From Alphaproteobacteria bacterium (GTDB lineage Bacteria > Pseudomonadota > Alphaproteobacteria > Micavibrionales > Micavibrionaceae): 41,381 nt of DNA. Numbering within the stretch: the first letter of the stretch is position 1; each line of letters starts with the position of its first letter. A program made the translations under genes and the position numbers. The stretch is taken from contig JABAZY010000008.1 of assembly GCA_018608245.1 (NCBI GenBank), positions 1 through 41,381 of the forward strand, written 5' to 3'. Shown piece by piece: positions 1 to 6,873 of the stretch. The notes below the pieces were generated by a model. The model made no database searches. It saw only the letters and a program-made list of their open reading frames with translations, and was not told where the DNA came from.

Positions 1-38
1 AACCATGACCAGAGACTAACTCTTAAACTGGTACCATC

Positions 39-197
39 ATGGGGGGCAGGTCAAGATTTATAGCTGAATCCCTTTTAGAAGAAGGTCAACCAGCATATTA
101 CACCTTCTTCAGAGACACCAACATCACTGATAAAATAATTGAGAAATGTTACCAATTAGATTTATTCGGTGAGGTCAAGAGAGCTGAAATAACATAA
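39..197 (+). CDS. Small unrecognised ORF or gene remnant (52 codons)
   Basis: An open frame from ATG to TAA encodes 52 residues with a plausible soluble composition (segments such as FIAESLLEEGQ and KIIEKCYQLDLFGE). There is no clear Shine-Dalgarno sequence, and in-frame stops lie shortly upstream, so this may be the tail of a decayed gene or a chance ORF. I do not recognise the family. It lies downstream of the minus-strand tRNA genes and nothing nearby suggests a function. The rest of 198-346 is AT-rich and I see no feature in it. Confidence 0.2.
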   Translation: MGGRSRFIAESLLEEGQPAYYTFFRDTNITDKIIEKCYQLDLFGEVKRAEIT

Positions 198-346
198 ATA
201 GTAAAAAATTGACGGATGGCATCATTCATAAATAGCTTAAGTTTTAATATGGCTACCCATGAACAGCAATGAACCGTATAAGTGTTGTAAATAAACGGCT
301 TTAGAGTTAAATTATATAACGATTTCAATGAAAAAGAAAGAAAAAA

Positions 347-421
347 TGGCTGGGGTGGCAGGATTCGAACCTGCGCATGATCGGATCAAAACCGATTGCC
401 TTACCGCTTGGCTACACCCCA
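347..421 (-). tRNA. tRNA-Gln (anticodon TTG)
   Basis: Read on the minus strand, the sequence folds as a 75-nt tRNA with acceptor TGGGGTG paired to CACCCCA, discriminator G and an encoded CCA end. The T arm contains GGTTCGAATCC and the anticodon loop contains TTTTGAT, giving anticodon TTG for glutamine. It lies just downstream of tRNA-Thr on the same strand, so the two are probably cotranscribed. Confidence 0.95.
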
Positions 422-445
422 ACAAGATGCTTAAAAAGAGATAGA

Positions 446-521
446 TGGTGCCGCAACCAAGATTCGAACTCGGGGCCTGATGATTACAAATCAACTGCTC
501 TACCAACTGAGCTATTGCGGC
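446..521 (-). tRNA. tRNA-Thr (anticodon TGT)
   Basis: The minus strand gives a 76-nt tRNA with acceptor GCCGCAA, D arm AGCTCAGTTGGTAGAGC, anticodon loop TTTGTAA (anticodon TGT, threonine), T arm GAGTTCGAATC and an encoded CCA. A good -10 (TATAAT) lies 21 bp upstream of its 5' end. Its promoter and 5' half are duplicated a little further upstream (see 618-717). Confidence 0.95.
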
Positions 522-542
522 GCACTAACTATCGTCAACCTT

Positions 543-570
543 ATTATAGCCTTTTTACGGACTGGGGTAA
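543..570 (-). promoter_or_regulatory. Promoter of the tRNA-Thr/tRNA-Gln unit
   Basis: On the minus strand a perfect -10 TATAAT (543-548) is preceded 16 bp upstream by TTACCC (565-570), a weak -35. The tRNA 5' end is 21 bp downstream of the -10, a normal spacing for a tRNA promoter. The same elements recur in the duplicated copy at 679-706. Confidence 0.6.
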
Positions 571-617
571 GATTGTAACCCCTTATTAATGTAACACAAT
601 ACGCAGTAGACCTTTTA

Positions 618-656
618 ATTACAAATCAACTGCTCTACCAACTGAGCTATTGCGGC
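618..656 (-). pseudogene. Truncated tRNA-Thr copy (5' half only)
   Basis: On the minus strand this is an exact copy of tRNA-Thr nucleotides 1-39: acceptor GCCGCAA, the full D arm, the 5' anticodon stem and the TGT anticodon. Homology stops in the 3' part of the anticodon loop, so the 3' half, T arm and CCA are missing. Its promoter copy is intact, so transcription from it would read through this half and then into the complete tRNA-Thr and tRNA-Gln genes. It may be inert debris, a recombination scar or a source of a tRNA-half RNA. Confidence 0.8.
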
Positions 657-678
657 ACACAAAACTATCGTCAACCTT

Positions 679-706
679 ATTATAGCCTTTTTACGGACTG
701 AGGTAA
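679..706 (-). promoter_or_regulatory. Duplicated tRNA promoter
   Basis: This is the second copy of the tRNA-Thr promoter: minus-strand TATAAT at 679-684 and TTACCT at 701-706 with a 16-bp spacer. Both hexamers survive in the duplicate, so it should still be active. From here to 940 (about 220 bp) there is only AT-rich sequence that must include the dotM promoter; I could not assign clear hexamers there. Confidence 0.5.
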
Positions 707-940
707 GATTGTAACCCACTGATAATAAATAATAATTATATAAACTGTAATTATTTACTTTAAAATCGTGCTGGAAAGTAACAAAAAATAATTGCTTTGA
801 ATAGCCCTAAATTACACCTTTTTGCATATATTTCTGAACATAAAGGACATATCTCTTAGATTGGCTTTTTTAACTTTTTTCTGGTAGATTGGTGTATGGA
901 TGTTTTCACACCATAACATATTGATAAAAGGGTATTTTTA

Positions 941-2155
941 ATGGCTGATGGTCAACCAGAAGGCGGCGCCGATTCCGCGATGGGATGGGGATTTATTATA
1001 ATCTTCTTGGCCATTCTATCTTGGTTTATGTGGAAAGCCTTTTGGCCTGAACTTCATGACTTCGTCAGATGGATAAGATACTCCGAAATGTGGCTTGTAT
1101 CCTTGTTTACAGATGATGACTACATGGTTGTACTCCCCAGTGGTGGTGAAATGAACCTAAAAGAATGGTTAGATGCTACACGCACATTACCCAAACAACA
1201 AATTAGCTTTACCGTTTTAACGGCCATGACAGGCGTTGCCTTACAACCAATGAAATGGGTTTTTGCGGCGATCATGATTTTAATCGGCTTGTGGGCTTAT
1301 AACCGTGGACCCGGCACGCATAATATTGAAAAATTTACTTTAGACAGGTTTCTAAAGTTTCAGGCTGATGCTTTTCCTATCATCGCACCCTTTGTTCAAT
1401 TTAACCCAACCAAGCAGCCACCCCGTGCGCCTGGCATGCCGGTTCCGGCTGAATTACCAATATTCGCCGAAGCTTTGGGGCCAGAAGAGTGGCTTGCCTA
1501 TCATCAAATTCCAATTGCTGATGGTAAATTAGATGAAAAATCTGTCTTTATCGCTTTCTCTAGACAGCTAGGACCTAGATGGAAAGGCTGGAAAAACTTA
1601 AAGCCATACCAACAAGTTTTATTAGCTGGTTTTTGTTGTAAAGCATCGAGAAAGCGTGATCTGTCAGATGAAATTATGGGACGCATCGCAAATTGCTGGT
1701 CACATGACAAAGGCCTTCAATTATCAAGAGATACAAGTCTGTTAAGAGAAGCTAGAAAAATTCTTAACAACAAAGAACTTTCTACAACCGTTATAAAAAA
1801 TTGTAACCAACATGCTTGGGTAACAACGGCTCTACTTCGTGCCCTTCATACTGCGCGTGATGAAGGTGGGGTTTTAGCGCCCGCTCAATTTGTGTGGCTT
1901 CGCGCCCATGATCGTGAGCTTTGGTACCCTTTAAATAACTTGGGACGTCAGTCATCACATACAGAAGCAATTGGTGCTATGGCACATTTCAGAATTGAAA
2001 AGCGTGCAGAGCGCCCAGTGCCAAAGCCAAAAGTTGAAGCAGCAATGGAATCTATAGTTGAGTATATGAAAGGCAATACGGCACGCCCAATTCCAGCGCT
2101 AGATTATAGTAACGCTTCAAATAAAAGAGGTATTAAAAAGGTCAAAACAACTTAA
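941..2155 (+). CDS. dotM: DotM/IcmP-like (TrbA-like) type IV secretion coupling-complex protein
   Basis: The 404-residue product has the layout of DotM/IcmP of Dot/Icm and IncI-type type IV secretion systems: a membrane segment at about residues 15-34, a second at about 104-121, then a long cytoplasmic domain. The C-terminal domain carries the family pattern HAWVTTALLRALHTAR, then VLAPAQFVWLRAHDRELWYPLNNLGRQ and an alanine-rich EAIGAMAHF segment. In known systems DotM works with the ATPase DotL at the inner membrane to recruit substrates. The next gene but one here encodes that ATPase, which supports the call. A GGG-containing Shine-Dalgarno precedes the ATG. No core-channel genes (DotB, DotC, DotD, DotG, DotH) lie in this window, so they must be elsewhere or absent. 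IcmP and TrbA are alternative names. Confidence 0.85.
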   Translation: MADGQPEGGADSAMGWGFIIIFLAILSWFMWKAFWPELHDFVRWIRYSEMWLVSLFTDDDYMVVLPSGGEMNLKEWLDATRTLPKQQISFTVLTAMTGVALQPMKWVFAAIMILIGLWAYNRGPGTHNIEKFTLDRFLKFQADAFPIIAPFVQFNPTKQPPRAPGMPVPAELPIFAEALGPEEWLAYHQIPIADGKLDEKSVFIAFSRQLGPRWKGWKNLKPYQQVLLAGFCCKASRKRDLSDEIMGRIANCWSHDKGLQLSRDTSLLREARKILNNKELSTTVIKNCNQHAWVTTALLRALHTARDEGGVLAPAQFVWLRAHDRELWYPLNNLGRQSSHTEAIGAMAHFRIEKRAERPVPKPKVEAAMESIVEYMKGNTARPIPALDYSNASNKRGIKKVKTT

Positions 2156-2179
2156 AACAATAATGGTGGTAAAAAGCAT

Positions 2180-2743
2180 ATGAATTTCTTAAACAAAAAA
2201 AATGACAACGTAACAACAGCAAACGTCGTTGACAATCATCTCATATTATCAATTCCAAACGCAGAAACCCCGGTTCTTTGGCGTATGGAACTTAAAAAAA
2301 CTGGTGCAGCTTCTTTTGAGGTAAAAGAAGATAAAAATGGATCATATCTTCTGGTTGTTAAACCTACAAAAACAACATCAGAAACGATTGCCCCTTTTGA
2401 GGACAAACAAGATGCAATTGATGCATTGATGGCTGCCTCTAATGCCTTACAAAATGCTCCTACAGACGCAACAACCGTAAGCGTAGGCAGCAATACAAAA
2501 CCAACAAAAAAACAGGTTAAAAACAATACCGCGAACGTAACTAACGACAACAAAGCAGGCTCTACTTGGTTAATTATCATTTTGGGCACAGCTGTGACAA
2601 TTGGGTTATTTGCCTATCTATCAGGGAAGGCTCCACAAGACACAACCTTAAACGCACAGACAATTTCATCTATTCAAAAATCATCGCCACAAACAGCAAC
2701 AGGTGTCCCTGTATCCGCCGATGATTTTTTAAAAGGTCTATAA
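2180..2743 (+). CDS. Bitopic membrane protein of unknown function between dotM and dotL
   Basis: The 187-residue product has a soluble N-terminal domain (about 15-95, with LWRMELKK and an acidic DKQDAIDALMAASNAL helix), a Thr/Asn/Lys-rich linker (about 96-127), one transmembrane helix (about 129-147) and a short tail of about 40 residues ending DDFLKGL. With no signal peptide and lysines before the helix, the large domain is most likely cytoplasmic. It starts 24 bp after dotM and ends 49 bp before dotL, so all three probably share an operon. It has no cysteines and no resemblance I can see to DotN/IcmJ, DotY, DotZ, IcmS or IcmW. Its position makes a role in the coupling complex likely, but that is inference from context. 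Confidence 0.75.
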   Translation: MNFLNKKNDNVTTANVVDNHLILSIPNAETPVLWRMELKKTGAASFEVKEDKNGSYLLVVKPTKTTSETIAPFEDKQDAIDALMAASNALQNAPTDATTVSVGSNTKPTKKQVKNNTANVTNDNKAGSTWLIIILGTAVTIGLFAYLSGKAPQDTTLNAQTISSIQKSSPQTATGVPVSADDFLKGL

Positions 2744-2792
2744 TCTTTAAACTAGTAAAACCATAAACGCTTAAATAATAGAAAAAATATAA

Positions 2793-5180
2793 ATGGCACT
2801 CGATAGAAAACGGTTTGGATATGGTAAGCATGCAGTTGTTCGTGATATACGACCACTATATGTGCGTTTTGGCGATGCCATGCAACGCCCAACCAACGCG
2901 TTTGTTTTCTGTTTAACGGGCGCATTACTGATAACTTTTTTTCCAACCGTTACTTATTTTTCAGATGTTATTTTCTTCATCTACCTTCTTTATTTATGGT
3001 GGCTATTAACCAGAAAAAGAAGCTTGCCTGGGAAATTACCCGTAGGATCAAAATATAAAGACCCCAATAATATGGGCCCTGGAAAAAGCGGGCAAGCCGA
3101 AGGTATTCTCTTTATTGGGAATGAAAAGAAAACCAATCAACAAATTTGGTATAGTAACTCCGACGCTAGAACACATATCCTTTATCTTGGAACAACAGGT
3201 TCTGGTAAAACTGAAGGGTTAAAATCTATGGTCACCAGTGCCATGTCATGGGGCTCTGGCTTTGTGTATGTCGATGGTAAAGCTGATACCGACTTGTGGT
3301 CATCTCTATCCAACCTTGTCCGTCGTTTTGGACGTGACGATGACTTACTTGCGCTAAACTATATGACAGGTAACTCTGACTTACGTGCGCCATCCAACAC
3401 CATGAACCCGTTTTCCAGTGGTTCCGCTTCTTATCTAACACAAATGCTCGTATCCCTCATGCCTGAGGCTGAGGGTGATAACGCGATGTGGAAAGAACGT
3501 GCGGTTTCCTTGATGAGCTCGATCATGCCCGCCCTTACATGGAAACGTGATAACCAAGATTTTCCAATGTCGATTAACTCTATTCGTAATTATCTAGGAC
3601 TAGATTACATCGTTAAATTATCCCGTGATGAAGCCCTGCCAGAAAAAATTCGTGAAGGTCTTGTTGGTTACTTGGATACGCTACCGGGCTTTATGCATGC
3701 CGCATTTGATGATGAAGGTAAAGAAAAACCAATGGGGCCAGATCAACCTCCAATGGATACAACAACTGTGCGTCAACAACATGGGTATTTGACCATGCAG
3801 TTCACCCGTGCGTTACAATCTTTGGGTGATGATTACGGGTACATCTTTGATACACAGGCTGCCGACATTGACATGGTTGATGTCGTTCTTAACCGTCGTG
3901 TTCTAATCGTGCTTATTCCTGCTTTGGAAAAATCAGGAGATGAGACCGCCAACCTCGGTAAAATTATTGCGGCAACCATTAAAGGTATGATGGGATCAAC
4001 CTTGGGAGCAACCCTTGAGGGCGATAGCTCCACCGTTATTGAGAATAAACCAACCCACTCCGCAACTCCATTTATGACCGTCTTCGATGAGGTTGGTTAC
4101 TATACCGCGCAAGGTATGGCTGTTATGGCCGCTCAGGCGCGTTCATTAGGTTTCTGCCTTATCTTCGCCGCGCAAGATTTACAAGCGATGGAAAAACGTG
4201 TGAAAGAAGAAGCACGTTCTATCACCGCCAACTGTAACATTAAAATTTTTGGTAAACTTCAAGATCCAACACAGACCCGTGAGTTTTTTGAAAACCACAT
4301 CGGTAGTGATTACGTGGCAAAAGTTTCTGGTCTACAACTTAGTGGTGGTATGTCCTCTGGTTCTTACGCCGATAACAAACAGGTAAGTATCGATACAGGT
4401 ACACGTGCCGATTACGATGACTTGAAAGACATGAAAGAGGGGGAAGCCATTATCTCCTTCGCTATGGATGTGCTTGATGCCAATATTTTCTACTCTAATC
4501 CAGGCATGGCCAAGGCGATGCGTGTAACACGCTATCTTGCCCTACCCCCACCTGATGAAACTATTATTAACCATAGTGAAAACATCACAAAACTTCGTGA
4601 CTGTATGGTGAATAAAGACTGGACAGCCATGAAGGCAGATGTCGCCAATGACACGCCTGATGAAATTCAAGCAATCATTGATGGTTTTGCCCTTGGTGCA
4701 AAAGCATTTGATGAACCTATTGATCACGGCATTATTGGCCTATGTGGACTTCATGCCAAAAAATTCCCTAAAGAAGCTGAAGAAGCCATACACAAATTAA
4801 ATGAACCCAAACAGCCCACGGCAACGACACCACCAGCAAAGCCTGCCGAAACTGCTACACCAGCCACATCACCGGCTAGCCCATTTGCTAAAACACCACC
4901 GGTGGCACCGCCTACAACGCCGCCTGCTACACAGACCCCTCCGCCAGTACCAGCAACGACTCCACCTGTTACAGCAACACCCGTTACGCCTCCCGTCACA
5001 ACACCGCCAGTAGCAACACCAGTAACCGCCCCTGCCGTAGAGGAAAAAGTGCCTGCAATATTCAAGAAAAAATTAGATAAAAAAGACGAAGATATTTTAA
5101 CAAGCTCTCACGATGCGCTTAAAAAATCTCTCCTGAAATCTACAGACAAACAAGGGTCTGATACCAATGCCACTGAATAA
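2793..5180 (+). CDS. dotL: DotL/IcmO-like (TrbC-like) type IV coupling ATPase
   Basis: This 795-residue protein belongs to the VirD4/TraG-type coupling ATPases of the DotL/IcmO branch. Two membrane helices lie at about residues 35-72. Walker A is GTTGSGKT at 133-140 and Walker B is FMTVFDE at 427-433, followed by a QARSLGFCLIFAAQD segment typical of the family. DotL engages secretion substrates and passes them to the secretion channel. After the ATPase core and an all-helical domain (about 590-670) comes a striking Pro/Thr/Ala-rich tract at about 672-749, then a charged Lys-rich end. In Legionella DotL the C-terminal extension binds adaptors; whether this low-complexity tail does so is unknown. 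The start has no strong Shine-Dalgarno, but the first residues are basic and precede the membrane segment, as expected. It is cotranscribed with dotM. Confidence 0.9.
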   Translation: MALDRKRFGYGKHAVVRDIRPLYVRFGDAMQRPTNAFVFCLTGALLITFFPTVTYFSDVIFFIYLLYLWWLLTRKRSLPGKLPVGSKYKDPNNMGPGKSGQAEGILFIGNEKKTNQQIWYSNSDARTHILYLGTTGSGKTEGLKSMVTSAMSWGSGFVYVDGKADTDLWSSLSNLVRRFGRDDDLLALNYMTGNSDLRAPSNTMNPFSSGSASYLTQMLVSLMPEAEGDNAMWKERAVSLMSSIMPALTWKRDNQDFPMSINSIRNYLGLDYIVKLSRDEALPEKIREGLVGYLDTLPGFMHAAFDDEGKEKPMGPDQPPMDTTTVRQQHGYLTMQFTRALQSLGDDYGYIFDTQAADIDMVDVVLNRRVLIVLIPALEKSGDETANLGKIIAATIKGMMGSTLGATLEGDSSTVIENKPTHSATPFMTVFDEVGYYTAQGMAVMAAQARSLGFCLIFAAQDLQAMEKRVKEEARSITANCNIKIFGKLQDPTQTREFFENHIGSDYVAKVSGLQLSGGMSSGSYADNKQVSIDTGTRADYDDLKDMKEGEAIISFAMDVLDANIFYSNPGMAKAMRVTRYLALPPPDETIINHSENITKLRDCMVNKDWTAMKADVANDTPDEIQAIIDGFALGAKAFDEPIDHGIIGLCGLHAKKFPKEAEEAIHKLNEPKQPTATTPPAKPAETATPATSPASPFAKTPPVAPPTTPPATQTPPPVPATTPPVTATPVTPPVTTPPVATPVTAPAVEEKVPAIFKKKLDKKDEDILTSSHDALKKSLLKSTDKQGSDTNATE

Positions 5181-5195
5181 CAACGACATAGCACC

Positions 5196-5276
5196 GTCAT
5201 TGCGAGGAACAAAATGACGAAGCAATCCAGAATCCCTTCGTCAATCACTGGATTGCCGCGCTACGCTCGCAATGAC
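5196..5276. repeat. Palindromic interspersed-type repeat (81 bp)
   Basis: Perfect 11-bp terminal inverted arms GTCATTGCGAG (5196-5206) and CTCGCAATGAC (5266-5276) enclose a second inverted pair CAATCCAG (5223-5230) and CTGGATTG (5248-5255). The right arm carries CGCTACGC, i.e. a GTAG tetranucleotide on the other strand, as in REP elements mobilised by RAYT transposases. Sequences of the TCATTGCGAG...GCAATCCAG kind are widespread dispersed repeats in bacterial genomes (general knowledge). Only this copy is visible in the window. It overlaps the start of the downstream pilin-like gene. Confidence 0.8.
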
Positions 5277-5984
5277 ACCACAAACGAACATGGAAACATA
5301 GTTATCTTCATCCTAATCGCTGTCTTCCTATTCGGCGCCCTCGCCTACACCTTCACCCGAAGCGCCCGTGACGGCACAAACAACATTTCAAAACAACAAG
5401 CCAAAATCGCCGCGCAAGAAATCCTAAACTACGCCCGCCTTGTTGAAGGTGCCGTTAATCGCGTTCGTCGTAACGGGTGTAGCGAAAGTGAAATCAGCTT
5501 TGAAAATGCCGTTATTAGCGGCTATTCAAATACAGATGCCCCAGATGACAGTTCATGCCATATCTTTGAATTAGAAGGCGGAAAAATCAGCTATTCATCT
5601 CCACCAAATAATATTGACCCTTTAAACCTTTTCTCATCACCATGGACACATTATAACTTCTTTGGAGATGCGGACTTTATTGGTATAGGAACCAACGGTA
5701 TTCTTGAATCTAACTCTGAGTTATACATGTTAGTCGCTTTAACAAGCGAAGAAGTATGCATTCAAATTAATAATACATTAAATTTATCACTTGCAACTAA
5801 CCCTCCAGAAGATGGAGGAGTAGCTCTTATAACTAACTTATTTACAGGATCTTTTTTGGTACCTGCTACTGTAATGGGCGATGAAGTAAGTAGCGCTCCC
5901 TTAGAAAACGTAACCAGTGCGTGTTACGCGGATAGCGATCAAGCAGGTGTCTATGGATTTTACCATATCCTCCTCGCCCGCTAA
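5214..5984 (+). CDS. Pilin-like secreted protein, N-terminus encoded by a repeat
   Basis: The 256-residue product has one hydrophobic helix at about residues 28-46 (IVIFILIAVFLFGALAYTF), followed by an amphipathic helix and a C-terminal globular part with four cysteines (89, 115, 182, 237) that could form two disulfides. This layout recalls type IV pilins and pseudopilins, with HGN just before the helix, but no canonical GFTLIE processing site is present, so the match is structural only. It follows dotL by 33 bp and may act with the secretion system. Residues 1-21 come entirely from the 5196-5276 repeat, including the only in-frame ATG and its Shine-Dalgarno GAGG. No ATG, GTG or TTG exists in frame between the repeat and the membrane helix, so the native start was probably replaced. 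Confidence 0.7.
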   Translation: MTKQSRIPSSITGLPRYARNDTTNEHGNIVIFILIAVFLFGALAYTFTRSARDGTNNISKQQAKIAAQEILNYARLVEGAVNRVRRNGCSESEISFENAVISGYSNTDAPDDSSCHIFELEGGKISYSSPPNNIDPLNLFSSPWTHYNFFGDADFIGIGTNGILESNSELYMLVALTSEEVCIQINNTLNLSLATNPPEDGGVALITNLFTGSFLVPATVMGDEVSSAPLENVTSACYADSDQAGVYGFYHILLAR

Positions 5985-6186
5985 AATAATATCAGGGACA
6001 CCATTCTTGACAAAAAGGCCGAATAGGATTCTAATATCTTTATGGTTCAGTTCTTGAGCCATGCATTCAAATCAATATAAGCGCTCAATTCTTGAACGCC
6101 TTACCTCAAAAACGACCTCGCTTAACCCTTTAACCACACAGCCTAGCGCATCAATCAAAGGATTTAGCATACGATAAGGAACCAAT

Positions 6187-6873
6187 ATGGCACGCCAAGC
6201 ACGTATCGTCCTCCCCAATACCGACCACCACATATCACAACGTGGTATCGAAGGCGCACGCATCTTCTTCCAAAAATCTGACTATCAATTATATTTAGAT
6301 TTATTACAGGAACAATGCGCTCATTATAACATCGCCGTCAGCAGTTATTGCTTGCTCCCCAATCAAATACATTTAACCGTAAAACCTGCCGCGCGTGAAG
6401 AAAATTTATCCCGTTCCATAGGTGAGACAAACCGTCGCTACACCCGTGAAGTTAATTCGCGTGAAAGCCGCGAAGGAAATTTATTTCAAAACCGTTTCTT
6501 TTCTTACGCAATGGATAAACCAAGTTTCTTACGCGCCATTCGTTTCATTGAGACAATGCCTATTACAATGGGCATCGCCCCAGCTCCAGAGAATTATCTT
6601 TGGAGCAGTGCCAAAGCCCGTATTAAATTAACCAACAATCCTTTAATTAATGACGATGGTGTCACGCTAAACAGCATTCATAATTGGAGCGACTACCTCG
6701 CCCGCCCGATGGATATGAGTGAGCTAAAATCCATCCAGACGCACCTTCAAACTGGTCGTCCACGCGGGTCTGAGATGTTTTTGGATAATGTTGAAAACTA
6801 CGTTGGACGCACCGTTCGCCCCAAGAAAAGAGGCAGAAAACCAGCTAGTCACACTACTGAGCAAGCTGCTTAA
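6187..6873 (+). CDS. RAYT-like (REP-associated tyrosine) transposase with altered catalytic residues
   Basis: The 228-residue protein matches the IS200/Y1-type transposase fold of REP-associated transposases: opening MARQARIVLPNTDHHISQRG, FFQKSDYQLYLDLLQ, SYCLLPNQIHL, and the C-terminal TGRPRGSEMFLDNVE with a basic KKRGRKP tail. In active members the metal-binding motif reads NHVHL and the catalytic tyrosine sits in RYIELNP. Here they read NQIHL (Gln60 for the first His) and RFIETMP (Phe120 for Tyr). Both key residues appear to be missing, although the frame is intact and full length. The gene may be a domesticated or decaying REP-binding protein. A GGA-containing Shine-Dalgarno precedes the ATG. 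The 5985-6186 gap holds three copies of TTCTTGA (6004, 6051, 6089) and no gene. Confidence 0.85.
   Translation: MARQARIVLPNTDHHISQRGIEGARIFFQKSDYQLYLDLLQEQCAHYNIAVSSYCLLPNQIHLTVKPAAREENLSRSIGETNRRYTREVNSRESREGNLFQNRFFSYAMDKPSFLRAIRFIETMPITMGIAPAPENYLWSSAKARIKLTNNPLINDDGVTLNSIHNWSDYLARPMDMSELKSIQTHLQTGRPRGSEMFLDNVENYVGRTVRPKKRGRKPASHTTEQAA

Larger units (their letters stand above)
483..717. repeat. Direct duplication of tRNA-Thr 5' half plus promoter
   Basis: The segment 483-581 is repeated at 618-717 with only a few differences and one net extra base. Each copy contains the first 39 nt of tRNA-Thr (through the anticodon and three bases beyond) followed by the upstream promoter region with its TATAAT. 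The copies are separated by about 36 bp of unrelated AT-rich sequence. Confidence 0.9.

Noticed and set aside
312-589. Overlapping 60-70-codon ORFs across the tRNA genes
   Set aside because: They lie inside or opposite tRNA-Gln and tRNA-Thr, whose structures explain the sequence.
4751-5065. Gly/Ala/Val-rich ORF on the minus strand opposite dotL
   Set aside because: It is the complement of the Pro/Thr-rich coding tract of dotL; such composition keeps the antisense frame open without implying a gene.
6007-6037. TTGACA and TAATAT as a promoter for the RAYT gene
   Set aside because: The spacer is 19 bp and the ATG is about 150 bp away; too weak to annotate, noted only as a possibility.
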